NCBI GenBank assembly: GCA_027315135.1
Contig: DAHUYR010000016.1
Location: 1-37,988 of the forward strand
Direction of reading: 5' to 3'
Source: Microcaldota archaeon
Lineage (GTDB): Archaea > Micrarchaeota > Micrarchaeia > Micrarchaeales > CABMGC01
Length of the DNA stretch: 37,988 bases
Made by a program: the position numbers and the translations under genes. The notes under the pieces are model-generated. The model worked only from the letters and a program-made list of their open reading frames with translations. It did no database searches and had not been told where the DNA came from. This document shows, piece by piece, positions 17,722 to 26,496 of the stretch. Position 1 is the first letter of the stretch, and the number at the start of each line of letters is the position of its first letter.

Positions 17722-18951
17722 TTACTTCTTTTCCTTTTTCTTCGCCTTTGCCGTGGTTCTTCTGTATATCACTGCCGCCAGTATTATCACTATTATTACT
17801 ATTATGGCATCGGTCTCGTATGAGGCTGTAGCATTCGGTGCCCCCACATCTATATAATAGTTGTCAGAACCGGTGAATTGCTGGTTTACTGAACCGCTTG
17901 GCTGCTTCCACTGCTCGTACAGTGTAACGGGATAGTTGCCCGGCACTCCTGCACTGTCTATGCTAACAAGGAAGGTTACGTTTGCAGATGTTCCTGGCTG
18001 CAGGTTATTAACATAGGCCGTACTTGCTATCGGCGTTACAGGATATGGGGTCTGTAGATTGAATTGAACCTGTTCTGCTGGACTTGTCCCAGTATTTGTT
18101 ATCCTGAAACTTACAGGTACATCCGTTGCGCCTATTGCTGGACTTGGTCCTTCTGAGTCTATGGCAAATTGTGCTGAAGGAGCAACAGATAGGTTTATCC
18201 TTTGAATGTTTTCAAAGCGCTTGTTGAGCCTTGCGGAGTAGTAAGATAGGTTTACGATAAGGTAAGGGTTGTCTGTTCCGTTTGCAGATATCAGTATTGG
18301 CTCACTTTGTGAGGTATCGCGCGTGAGATTAGATATGAAGAATGATCTTATAGAACTCAGCACGCTCACACCGCTTGATCCGCTAATGCTCACGCTTACG
18401 TTTCTTGCAGTACCATAACCTGTGTTCTCCACAAGAAGATCCAGTGTCTGGTTATAGCCGTTGTACAGAGTGGATGGCTGCGGGTTTGAAGGCATGACCT
18501 TTACAACAGGGTCTGCCTGCACGTAGAAGCTTATAGGCATTGACGAGGTTGATATCTGAGTGCTAGTGGTAGAGTAAATCAGGTATGTGGCTGTTAGCAA
18601 CAGAGTGTATGATCCTGCAGGAGTCGTATTTGGTATGTGTATCTTGTAACTATAATATGCTGAGTTAGCTCCAGGATTCAGCGTGCCTATGACCTGACTT
18701 TTTAGCGGCGAGACATTGAGAAGCGGATAGTCGCCAGTAGGCTGTAGTGTTGTACCGTATACCCAGTAGTTGTAAGAGTTGTATAGCTGGAAGGTTACGG
18801 TTGCGTTGCCTCCTGCAACTATTGGATTTGGAGAGACAGAGACGTTTACCAGTGAGACTGCACCTGTGTACTGCCCGACTGCCTGCGCGGCTGCTGCGCC
18901 ACTCATTATTGCCATCACGGCAAGAGCCAGAAAGATTGTTTGCATCTTCAT
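17722..18951 (-). CDS. secreted, membrane-anchored CARDB/NEW-type S-layer-like protein (exporter accessory candidate)
   Basis: Signal peptide, repeated Ig-like segments (VSVSPNPIVAGGNATVTFQLYNS..., VPVSFRITNTGTSPAEQVQFNLQ), C-terminal TM AIIVIIVIILAAVIYRRTTAKAKKKEKK; immediately downstream of the ABC permease gene. Confidence 0.75.
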   Translation of the reverse strand: MKMQTIFLALAVMAIMSGAAAAQAVGQYTGAVSLVNVSVSPNPIVAGGNATVTFQLYNSYNYWVYGTTLQPTGDYPLLNVSPLKSQVIGTLNPGANSAYYSYKIHIPNTTPAGSYTLLLTATYLIYSTTSTQISTSSMPISFYVQADPVVKVMPSNPQPSTLYNGYNQTLDLLVENTGYGTARNVSVSISGSSGVSVLSSIRSFFISNLTRDTSQSEPILISANGTDNPYLIVNLSYYSARLNKRFENIQRINLSVAPSAQFAIDSEGPSPAIGATDVPVSFRITNTGTSPAEQVQFNLQTPYPVTPIASTAYVNNLQPGTSANVTFLVSIDSAGVPGNYPVTLYEQWKQPSGSVNQQFTGSDNYYIDVGAPNATASYETDAIIVIIVIILAAVIYRRTTAKAKKKEKK

Positions 18952-18970
18952 TTTTTCACCTTAATGAATA

Positions 18971-20077
18971 TCATATTTGCTTGCTTGTGTCCTTGAAGAA
19001 CACGTATGCAAGGCCGACCATTATGGAAGAGAACGCGAGAAGTATTATTGAAGTTGATATGAGAGTCGTTAAAGGCAGCGATCCCTTGATCATTATGTCC
19101 CTTACTGCGTTCACAGCATATGTCAATGGGTCAACCGCAGCTACAGGAAGCAGGAACTTTGGCAGCAGGGTCGTCGGTACGAATGCGCCTCCCAGGAATG
19201 ATAGAGGGAGTACCAGTGTCTGGCCTATCAAAGCATAGGTCTGAAGATCCTTCATCCTTGCCGCAAGCGCTATGGCAAGTGAACCGAAACCAAGTCCTAC
19301 TAAGAATATTATCCAGATGAGTTCTATGAAACCTACAAGCCCTGCGGCTATTGTTGCGCCGTAAAGAAGCCCTATGATAAGGCCAACATAAGCGGAAAAG
19401 ACAGATTGGAATGTTCCGTAGAGTATTTTGCTTAGCAGCACCGAGAAGCTGTTTATCGGAGTTGTCAGGAATGCCTTGAGGTTTCCAAGCTGCCTGTCGC
19501 TGATGACAGTGAATCCTGCACTGAAGACAGCGCCGAATGATGCCACCATTACAAGTATCCCGCCTATTACAAAGCTGATATAGTTGCTGCTTGCCCCATA
19601 CGCATAGTTAGTAATTACAGATACAGGAGCAGCACTGATTGCAGGAGCGTTGGACTGCACGGCTGCGGCGTTGACCTGTGCGCTTGCAACCTCTGCAGAC
19701 TGTGGCTGCGAATTGTCCAAATATACGTGAACTGTAGACTGGGAACCTAGGCCTGTTGAAAAGCCGCTTGGTATGACAACAACTGCAGCTACCGAACTTG
19801 AAGAGAGCAGTGACATCGCTTGCTGCTGTGTTGTCTGCGAGACTATGTTTACACTGCTTCCGGATTGCAGTATGTTTATGAAATTCAGTGCTGCTGGACC
19901 GCTGGCGTAGTTTACAACAGCGATTGGCACATTCCTGGGAGCACTTCCAAAGCTTCCAAGAAGCAGTACGAATAGTAGTGGAAAGACCGTGGCCCTGCCA
20001 AGATTCATCCCTATGTTCTTCTTGAATATCAGCAACTCCCTGAGAAACAATGTGTAAGTGTCATCTAGCAATCCCAT
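18971..20077 (-). CDS. ABC-2 type transporter permease
   Basis: N-terminal TM, large extracytoplasmic segment, cluster of TM helices; SDRQLGNLKAFLTTPINSFSVLLSKI, LSFLGGAFVPTTLLPKFLLPVAAVDPLTYAVNAVRDIM typical of ABC2 membrane proteins. Confidence 0.9.
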   Translation of the reverse strand: MGLLDDTYTLFLRELLIFKKNIGMNLGRATVFPLLFVLLLGSFGSAPRNVPIAVVNYASGPAALNFINILQSGSSVNIVSQTTQQQAMSLLSSSSVAAVVVIPSGFSTGLGSQSTVHVYLDNSQPQSAEVASAQVNAAAVQSNAPAISAAPVSVITNYAYGASSNYISFVIGGILVMVASFGAVFSAGFTVISDRQLGNLKAFLTTPINSFSVLLSKILYGTFQSVFSAYVGLIIGLLYGATIAAGLVGFIELIWIIFLVGLGFGSLAIALAARMKDLQTYALIGQTLVLPLSFLGGAFVPTTLLPKFLLPVAAVDPLTYAVNAVRDIMIKGSLPLTTLISTSIILLAFSSIMVGLAYVFFKDTSKQI

Positions 20078-20079
20078 TC

Positions 20080-21081
20080 TTATCTACCTCTTCCAATCAT
20101 TCCCCTGGCGCTTCCCTGATACTCTCCTGAGGAATCTCTTACCTCTGATCCAGTAAGCTTAAGGAAGACATCGTCTATTGTAGGCTCGTGCATGCTAACA
20201 TTGCGTGCGTTTATCCTGCTTGTCGACATAGAATTGAGCAGCATTTCTATCTTTTTGGTTGCGTTGCTTCCTCCAGGAGCCGTTACCTTGTTGTTCAGCA
20301 CAGTTGGCTCAAGGCCGACCTTTTTGAATATTGCTGCAACTTTCTGCAGATCCTCCTTTTCCACAGTTACTTCTATTACACTGCTCAGCCCTATGCTCTT
20401 CCTTAGTTCATCTGGGGTGCCAAGAGCTATGAGCTTGCCGTGATCTATTATCCCTATCCTGTCGCATAGCTGGTCCGCTTCTTCCAGATACTGTGTTGTC
20501 ATAAGTATTGTTACTCCCTGCTTCTTGTTTATTTCTCGTAGCAGGTTCCATATCTGCGTCCTGTTCTGCACGTCAAGACCCGTAGTCGGCTCGTCAAGCA
20601 GGATTATGTCAGGCGTATGCATCAATGATTTTGATACCTCCAATCTTCTTTTCATTCCTCCGGAAAATGTTCCTGCATACGCCTTCCTGAATTGAACCAG
20701 ATCTGAGAGCTTAAGCGCAAACTCTATGCTCTTCTGCATCTCTGCCTTCGGTATATGGTATAATCTTCCAAATATCATAAGATTTTGCTCTGCAGTAAGC
20801 TCAGGCTCCACCACAGTCTCCTGTGTGACTACACCTACATGACTCCTGACAGTAGAAGAATCCTTCTGCATGTCAATGCCGTTTATGATAATCTTTCCTG
20901 ATGTGGGTTGCAGTAGGCCAAGAAGCATGCTTATTGTTGTGCTCTTCCCTGCACCGTTAGGACCTAAAAGTCCGAATATCTCCCCTTTCTTTATCTTGAG
21001 GCTAACTCCGTTGACTGCGGCGAAATCTCCGAATTTCTTGACTACGTTATCTATGTTCACCGCATACTCTTCTGCCATCAA
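20080..21081 (-). CDS. ABC transporter ATP-binding protein (DrrA/CcmA-like)
   Basis: Walker A GLLGPNGAGKSTTISMLLG, signature FSGGMKRRLEVSKSL, Walker B IILLDEPTTGLD. Confidence 0.95.
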   Translation of the reverse strand: MMAEEYAVNIDNVVKKFGDFAAVNGVSLKIKKGEIFGLLGPNGAGKSTTISMLLGLLQPTSGKIIINGIDMQKDSSTVRSHVGVVTQETVVEPELTAEQNLMIFGRLYHIPKAEMQKSIEFALKLSDLVQFRKAYAGTFSGGMKRRLEVSKSLMHTPDIILLDEPTTGLDVQNRTQIWNLLREINKKQGVTILMTTQYLEEADQLCDRIGIIDHGKLIALGTPDELRKSIGLSSVIEVTVEKEDLQKVAAIFKKVGLEPTVLNNKVTAPGGSNATKKIEMLLNSMSTSRINARNVSMHEPTIDDVFLKLTGSEVRDSSGEYQGSARGMIGRGR

Positions 21082-21446
21082 TTTTCACCCATCAACATGG
21101 AGAAAGCCTGAAGCAGTTCATTGCGCAGCTTCATTGCTTTCTTTAAAGCTCCCAATCCGCTTTTAGTAACCTTGTAATACTTGTGTATTCTCCCTGACTT
21201 TATCACAGTCTTTGAAGAGACATAGCCCTGCTCTTCGAGAGAATTTATAGCATTGTAAACATCGCTCTTTTTTACATCAGAAAGGATGCCTTTGCCGTGC
21301 CAGCCCTCACAGTCCTTCTTCATCTCCTTTGCAATCGAATATGGATAGTTCCAGACCATCAGTTTTTTGAGTATGACTACCTTGAGGACGTATTTAGATA
21401 TGTCATTATAATGATTGCCTTTGTGTACTTTTGAAGCAGATGTCAT
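21078..21446 (-). CDS. PadR-family transcriptional regulator
   Basis: YVLKVVILKKLMVWNYPYSIAKEMKK...VKKSDVYNAINSLEEQGYVSSKTVIKSGRIHKYYKVTKSGLGALKKA; overlaps the ABC ATPase start. Confidence 0.85.
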   Translation of the reverse strand: MTSASKVHKGNHYNDISKYVLKVVILKKLMVWNYPYSIAKEMKKDCEGWHGKGILSDVKKSDVYNAINSLEEQGYVSSKTVIKSGRIHKYYKVTKSGLGALKKAMKLRNELLQAFSMLMGEN

Positions 21447-21463
21447 AGTCTAGATTTAGACTA
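21446..21463. promoter_or_regulatory. perfect inverted repeat TAGTCTA-GATT-TAGACTA, candidate PadR operator, with adjacent TATA-like ATATATATTTAAAC
   Basis: Direct reading; lies between the PadR start codon and the TATA-like element at about 21466-21477 in the divergent PadR/GT2 gap. Confidence 0.65.
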
Positions 21464-21543
21464 ATATATATTTAAACCTTATAGTGCCTGGCTGGCATTC
21501 TGATAAGCATTTAAAATCCTTCGAATATAGTATATTGAATCAT

Positions 21544-22443
21544 ATGCCCCCTAAAGTAAGTGTAGTAATACCGACTATGAATGAGGAGAGTATATTCAAA
21601 CTGGTTGGGCAGATAAAGAACCTGCTTGGCAGAGATACTGAAATTATAATAGTTTACAAGAGCAGTGATGCTTATTTCAAAAGATTGAGAACGACTGGAG
21701 CAAAGGTAATCAGGCAGAGAAGCAAAGGGGTTGAGAATGCAGTTATGATGGGCCTCAGAGCAGCAAATGGAAAGTATATAGCAAGCATAGATGCTGACGG
21801 CACGCATGACCCTAAGGGGCTTGTCGAAGCGCTGAAGATGGTCGAATCTGGCAAAGCAGACTTTGTGCTTGGAAACCGGATGAGAGGCTTATCAAAGGGC
21901 TCGATGCAGAGGTATATACGCTTCGGGAACATGATGTTGAGCTGGCTGTACAGCAACTTGTACCATGCTAGGGTGCATGATGTTCTTACAGGACTTTTTG
22001 TAATGAAGAGAGAGGCCTTTGATGAGATACGGAATATTGAACCTTACAGGGCAGGAATAGCGTTCTTTGCAATAGAGCTTGCTAGGAGAGGCTACTCTGT
22101 CAAAGAGGTAGATATAAAATATTACAAGCGTGCGTATGGAGAATCAAAGCTCACACGTTCCAAATTTGCATACGGCTTCAATGTAGCATCACACATAGTA
22201 AGACAGCTCAGGGACTACAGCCCGTTGCTGATATTCGGGCTTGTCGGAGCGGTACTCTTCATAATAGGATTTATACTTGGAATATCCGTGCTTGCTAGCT
22301 TCCTCTCTACCGGGATCTTTGCATTCACAGGCAGGGCACTTATAGCGTTTTTGCTTCTTGTCATAGGATTTCTCCTTATTGTTGCTGGACTTATACTCGA
22401 CCTGCTTCTTGAGATAGAACGTAGAATGGAGCAGATCAGATAA
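21544..22443 (+). CDS. family 2 glycosyltransferase (Dpm1-like) with C-terminal TM helices
   Basis: KVSVVIPTMNEES, SIDADGTHDPKGLVEAL (DxD-like), LGNRMRG; two C-terminal hydrophobic helices. ORF opens at GTG 21484; ATG at 21544 is more natural. Confidence 0.88.
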   Translation: MPPKVSVVIPTMNEESIFKLVGQIKNLLGRDTEIIIVYKSSDAYFKRLRTTGAKVIRQRSKGVENAVMMGLRAANGKYIASIDADGTHDPKGLVEALKMVESGKADFVLGNRMRGLSKGSMQRYIRFGNMMLSWLYSNLYHARVHDVLTGLFVMKREAFDEIRNIEPYRAGIAFFAIELARRGYSVKEVDIKYYKRAYGESKLTRSKFAYGFNVASHIVRQLRDYSPLLIFGLVGAVLFIIGFILGISVLASFLSTGIFAFTGRALIAFLLLVIGFLLIVAGLILDLLLEIERRMEQIR

Positions 22444-22594
22444 TAGAAGCATATTTATTCGAAGAACTGATAGATAGAGTGACCTGAAACGGTAGATAAG
22501 AAACCTTAAAATAGCTTATTGTATATAAAATAGTTGCTGCATTCTATTCGTAAGTGCATTTTAGAGGAATAGCTTGCATTTTATAAGTGATGTT

Positions 22595-23116
22595 ATGAAG
22601 TTAAGACCGGCAAGGTGCGTTCGAGGAATAACCAGTCAGCCATGGGCAAGGTACTCTGTAAAGAAGCCTAGGAAGAACTATATAAAAGCACTGCCGCACA
22701 CGAGCCTTCTTGTATTCAAGATGGGAGCAGAAAGGGACGACTACGATAAGATAATCACTCTCGAGGCTGACCAGCAGGTACAGCTAAGGTCAAATGCCCT
22801 TGAAGCTGCAAGGCAGGTTGCAAACAAATTCCTTGAGGGCAGCATTGCAAACAACTACAAGTTCCGCATACTCGTTTACCCGCACAATGTTATTAGGGAA
22901 AAGAAAAGAGCTATGGGAGCAGGAGCAGACCGTATCTCCCAAGGTATGACACTCTCTTTCGGAAGCCCATCTTCAGTAGCTGCACGCGTATACAAGAACC
23001 AGCGCGTCTTTGAAGTAAGACTTGTAAATGCCAACAAGGACGTAGCAAGGACTGCATTGAAGAGAGCTGCTTCTAAGCTTTCGGGAACCTACAGCATAAG
23101 AATGTACGATAATTAA
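22595..23116 (+). CDS. rpl10e: ribosomal protein L10e (L16/L10e family)
   Basis: MKLRPARCVRGITSQPWARYSVKKPRKNYIKALPHTSLLVFKMG ... FRILVYPHNVIREKKRAMGAGADRISQGM. Confidence 0.93.
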   Translation: MKLRPARCVRGITSQPWARYSVKKPRKNYIKALPHTSLLVFKMGAERDDYDKIITLEADQQVQLRSNALEAARQVANKFLEGSIANNYKFRILVYPHNVIREKKRAMGAGADRISQGMTLSFGSPSSVAARVYKNQRVFEVRLVNANKDVARTALKRAASKLSGTYSIRMYDN

Positions 23117-23640
23117 TCTTCGCAGTATTTTCTTGCTTCTTCTACAAACCTGTCAGCCATTAGCACTACCCATGCCGCAAAGTCCTCTGGTTTGTCCTTT
23201 ATCCATCTGTAGAATTCATCTATTGAGATCCACTTCCAGTCCTGAACCTCTTCCTTGTTCGGCTCTGGTTTTCCACCATATCTTCCAAAGAATATGTGAT
23301 CGTACTCCCTTTCTGTGAGGCCGCTGCCCACCTCTGCTTCATACGGGAAGATAAACCTCTCCTCAAGCTTTGCATTTATCCCCATCTCTTCCATTAGTCT
23401 GCGCTCTGCAGCTGCTTCGTTGGATTCTCCAGGTCTTGGGTGGCTGCAGCAGGTGTTTGCCCACCTCTCTTTTGAGTGATATTTGGTGATCGCCCTTTGC
23501 TGCAGAAGGAGCTCTTTCCTGTCGTTGAATAAGAAGACTGATATTGCCCTGTGCAGATGGCCGCCGTTGCTGTGCGCCTTAAGCTTCTCTCCTATACCTA
23601 TCTCATTGTCGTTCTTGTCTACAAGTATTACATTCTCCAC
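23113..23640 (-). CDS. idi: isopentenyl-diphosphate delta-isomerase, type I (Nudix)
   Basis: HLHRAISVFLFNDRKELLLQQRAITKYHSKERWANTCCSHPRPGESNEAAAERRLMEEMGI: type I IDI Cys and Nudix-like motifs. Confidence 0.93.
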   Translation of the reverse strand: MENVILVDKNDNEIGIGEKLKAHSNGGHLHRAISVFLFNDRKELLLQQRAITKYHSKERWANTCCSHPRPGESNEAAAERRLMEEMGINAKLEERFIFPYEAEVGSGLTEREYDHIFFGRYGGKPEPNKEEVQDWKWISIDEFYRWIKDKPEDFAAWVVLMADRFVEEARKYCED

Positions 23641-23735
23641 AGGTCCACCAATAAATTTATATATTACAGAATGTATTTACAATTACTATTTTTTATGGTT
23701 TTCTGCGTATTTCTTGAAATAGCTATGCTGATCTT

Positions 23736-24656
23736 ATGAAGATACTGCTGCAGTTCCCGGAAGGGCTTAAGGAAAAGGCTCTTGCATATTCAAAGGAGGA
23801 AGAGGCAAAGGGCAACGAGGTTTACGTCTCTGCTTCGCCTACTTTCGGTGCCTGTGACCTTGCACTTGAAGAGGCCAGGATGATAGGAGTTGACAAGCTT
23901 GTACACTTCGGCCATGCAGAGTTCCATAAGGTCGACTTTAATGTTGAGTACAGGGAGTTTGCAGTTGACGCTGACCTGAGCATTCTTGAAGACTCTCTTG
24001 ATGCGCTTAAGGATTATGATAAAATAGGGCTTGTCACGACCATACAGCATATACACCAGCTACCTTATGTCAAGGAGTTCTATGAAAAGAATGCCAAAGA
24101 GGTTGTGATAGGCAAGCCTTATGGATTTGCAAAGAGGGATGGGCAGATTCTCGGATGCGACATAGGAAGCGCTGCAAGGATAGACAGAACGGTTGATGCT
24201 TTTGTATATTTCGGGGGAGGGATGTTTCATCCTTTAGGGGCACTTCTTAATACGACAAAGCCCTTCCTCGTTATTGAGCCTTTCACAAAGAAGGTAGAGT
24301 TCATAGACAAGTATAGGGAGATATACAGGAAGAGGAAGAACGGCAAGATCGCGGTTGCATTGTCGGCAAAGAAGTTTGGGATAGTGGTAAGCACAAAGAA
24401 TGGGCAGCACAACATGAACCTTGCCAAACTTCTGAAAAACAAGATAGAATCGAAGGGCCTGCAGGCAGCGATACTCACTGCGAATACGATAAACTTCGAA
24501 TCGTTGGACAATATGCGTGAGTTCGACGCCTTTGTCAACACTGCCTGTCCAAGAATATCCATAGATGATATAGACAGGACGAGAAAACCGATGCTGAGTG
24601 CCAATGAGCTAAATGAGGTGCTCGAGATGCTCAGCATTCAGACTCTTTCTAAATAA
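23736..24656 (+). CDS. dph2: diphthamide biosynthesis radical enzyme Dph2
   Basis: Three conserved Cys in context: PTFGACDLA, ILGCDIGSA, VNTACPRIS; VHFGHAEFH. Confidence 0.92.
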   Translation: MKILLQFPEGLKEKALAYSKEEEAKGNEVYVSASPTFGACDLALEEARMIGVDKLVHFGHAEFHKVDFNVEYREFAVDADLSILEDSLDALKDYDKIGLVTTIQHIHQLPYVKEFYEKNAKEVVIGKPYGFAKRDGQILGCDIGSAARIDRTVDAFVYFGGGMFHPLGALLNTTKPFLVIEPFTKKVEFIDKYREIYRKRKNGKIAVALSAKKFGIVVSTKNGQHNMNLAKLLKNKIESKGLQAAILTANTINFESLDNMREFDAFVNTACPRISIDDIDRTRKPMLSANELNEVLEMLSIQTLSK

Positions 24657-24660
24657 TAAA

Positions 24661-24701
24661 TAAAAAAAGGAGAAGAAAAAATAAAAGAAAATAAAGGTAA
24701 C
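24661..24701 (-). terminator. long T-rich terminator for pilin gene, next to hairpin AAAGGTAAC-TTTAT-GTTACCTTT (24693-24715)
   Basis: Reverse strand after the pilin stop reads TTTATTTTCTTTTATTTTTTCTTCTCCTTTTTTTA; perfect 9-bp inverted repeat spans the stop codon. Confidence 0.65.
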
Positions 24702-24702
24702 T

Positions 24703-25257
24703 TTATGTTACCTTTACTATCAGTGTTGCAACCTTCACAGCATTCATTGCATTGTTTGGAGGGTTTTGCGAGGTACTATAGTTCAGCCATATGTATCCTG
24801 AGAACTGGCTGCCTATTGAGTTTCCACTCGTGAACTCGGCTCCAGGAACCTGGAAGTAGACCTGCTGCTCTCCTCCTGCTACAAGTGCGCAGTTTCCTCC
24901 GCTTGAGCACATGTTTGTGTTTGAGGATAATGAAGATGCTACAGGGAAACCTGAAGAGGTTGCTCCTGCACTCTGCGGCGCAACACTAAGTATTGCGTTG
25001 TAGACTGTTGATCCACCGTTTTGGCCGAATGTTAATCCGACTAGCAGATTACCTGCATTGGCACCAGTTTCTGTTACGGCTGTCTGGTTAGTACATATGT
25101 AACCTGAAGCTGCTATGCATGACGGATGTAGGAATGCGCTCCCATTGAATACTCCAAGAGCATACAATGCTACTAGCACTATGGCAATAACTAATATTGC
25201 CCAACCATACGTCATGAGGTATTCCATTGCGCTTTGCAATTTGAAATTTTTACTCAT
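24703..25257 (-). CDS. archaeal type IV pilin-like protein (class III signal peptide)
   Basis: MSKNFKLQSAMEYLMTYGWAILVIAIVLVALYALGVFN. ORF opens at 25320, but the ATG at 25257 fits the leader; TATA-like TTTAAATA lies about 37 nt upstream. Confidence 0.87.
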   Translation of the reverse strand: MSKNFKLQSAMEYLMTYGWAILVIAIVLVALYALGVFNGSAFLHPSCIAASGYICTNQTAVTETGANAGNLLVGLTFGQNGGSTVYNAILSVAPQSAGATSSGFPVASSLSSNTNMCSSGGNCALVAGGEQQVYFQVPGAEFTSGNSIGSQFSGYIWLNYSTSQNPPNNAMNAVKVATLIVKVT

Positions 25258-25457
25258 ATCCGCACCTAATTCTATTGATAGATAATTAATAAAGTATTTA
25301 AAGCTTACTAGCAGAGGCACTCTCCTCTAAAAGATTTGGAGCGCAATATGTAGCAACAGCTTGTGCTAAAATAGTTTTAATAATTCTGTTTCCGCATATT
25401 TAGTTTATAGTTCAATATTATAGCCAAGGTAAGATAGTTATTTGGTTAAATTCAGAT

Positions 25458-25733
25458 GTGGTATTCATGAGTATAATAAAGTCCATTGCACACAGAACAG
25501 CAAGATCGAAAAAGGGAGAGTTCGTAGCGTACGTTAGGGATGGATGGAATAGTTACAGCTTTATTTTTTACATAGGCGGCGTTAGCGCCATACTCGGCAG
25601 CCTTTTCGGGATAGCTGGATGGCTCTCGGTATTCGTGACCGTCCTGTTCTTCTACTATGCAGGGAGGTTTACCAGAGAGCTCAAGCTTGAAAGGGAGAGA
25701 TTAAGCAAACGGAAAAGGAAAGAGCAATCATAA
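25458..25733 (+). CDS. small membrane protein
   Basis: 91 aa with two hydrophobic helices and a basic C-terminus. Confidence 0.6.
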   Translation: MVFMSIIKSIAHRTARSKKGEFVAYVRDGWNSYSFIFYIGGVSAILGSLFGIAGWLSVFVTVLFFYYAGRFTRELKLERERLSKRKRKEQS

Positions 25734-25914
25734 TCTTAAGCGCTACAAGCCCTTCCTGCAGGCGTTATTAGCCATATGCAGGCATTTGTTCTTAAACAGG
25801 GCATCCGCATATGTTTATAAGCCTATTCCAGTGCTTCGCAATGAAACGAATATTTTTAGCTGCCTGAAGTCTGCTTTTAAAGGAATGTTTGGCATATCTT
25901 AGTAAGTGGTATAA

Positions 25915-26280
25915 ATGGCAAAAAGTAAACCAAACTATAATGCATGGGGCCTGAAGTTCATAGGAAGCCTCGTGTATCTTTATGTACTGTATCAGCTTTG
26001 GGTGCCTGGCACTGTGTCAGGACCTTTCGGACCGGTGTTGTTCGGCGCGGCAGCTGTATCTGCAGTAGCCCTGTTCATAACGAATCTGGTATCATTAGCC
26101 ATGCCAAAAGATGAAAAGGCAACAAAGTGGCTAGCCAGCGTAGGATATGTAGGAGGATTTACCCTTCTGGCAGGAGCTTACACGGTAAGCCCAGCAGTTA
26201 TGGCAGATGCCCTTCTTGTAGAAGCTCTTATAGGATTCTTCCTAGTGTATGTAGGGTCTGGAATGGACATGCGCGGCTGA
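25915..26280 (+). CDS. small four-TM membrane protein
   Basis: 121-aa ORF, four hydrophobic segments, followed by a T-rich terminator. Confidence 0.65.
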   Translation: MAKSKPNYNAWGLKFIGSLVYLYVLYQLWVPGTVSGPFGPVLFGAAAVSAVALFITNLVSLAMPKDEKATKWLASVGYVGGFTLLAGAYTVSPAVMADALLVEALIGFFLVYVGSGMDMRG

Positions 26281-26290
26281 AGAGATATCC

Positions 26291-26346
26291 TTGCTTTTTC
26301 TTTCTTTTATTTTTTTCTTTTTCTTCTTCTCCTTTCTTTTCTTTTG
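26291..26346 (+). terminator. long T-rich terminator
   Basis: TTGCTTTTTCTTTCTTTTATTTTTTTCTTTTTCTTCTTCTCCTTTCTTTTCTTTTG directly after the stop of 25915..26280. Confidence 0.65.
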
Positions 26347-26425
26347 CCTTCATTATTCTGTATCCCATATATAGCGTAATATTAGATGCAATATGATTTG
26401 CTTATGACAGCATTGCAATACATGT

Positions 26426-26466
26426 ATATCGCTATCGCGTAATATCGCTATTGTGTATATAGCTAT
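26426..26466. repeat. three short tandem-spaced repeats ATATCGCTAT / ATATCGCTAT / ATATAGCTAT
   Basis: Copies at 26426-26435, 26442-26451, 26457-26466 (16- and 15-nt spacing), just upstream of the methyltransferase gene. Confidence 0.6.
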
Positions 26467-26496
26467 GCGAATACAAACAGATGAGCGTAGATAATT

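Noticed and set aside
22444-22594. possible tRNA or C/D-box RNA upstream of rpl10e
   Set aside because: No cloverleaf, T-loop or convincing C/D box pair found by eye.
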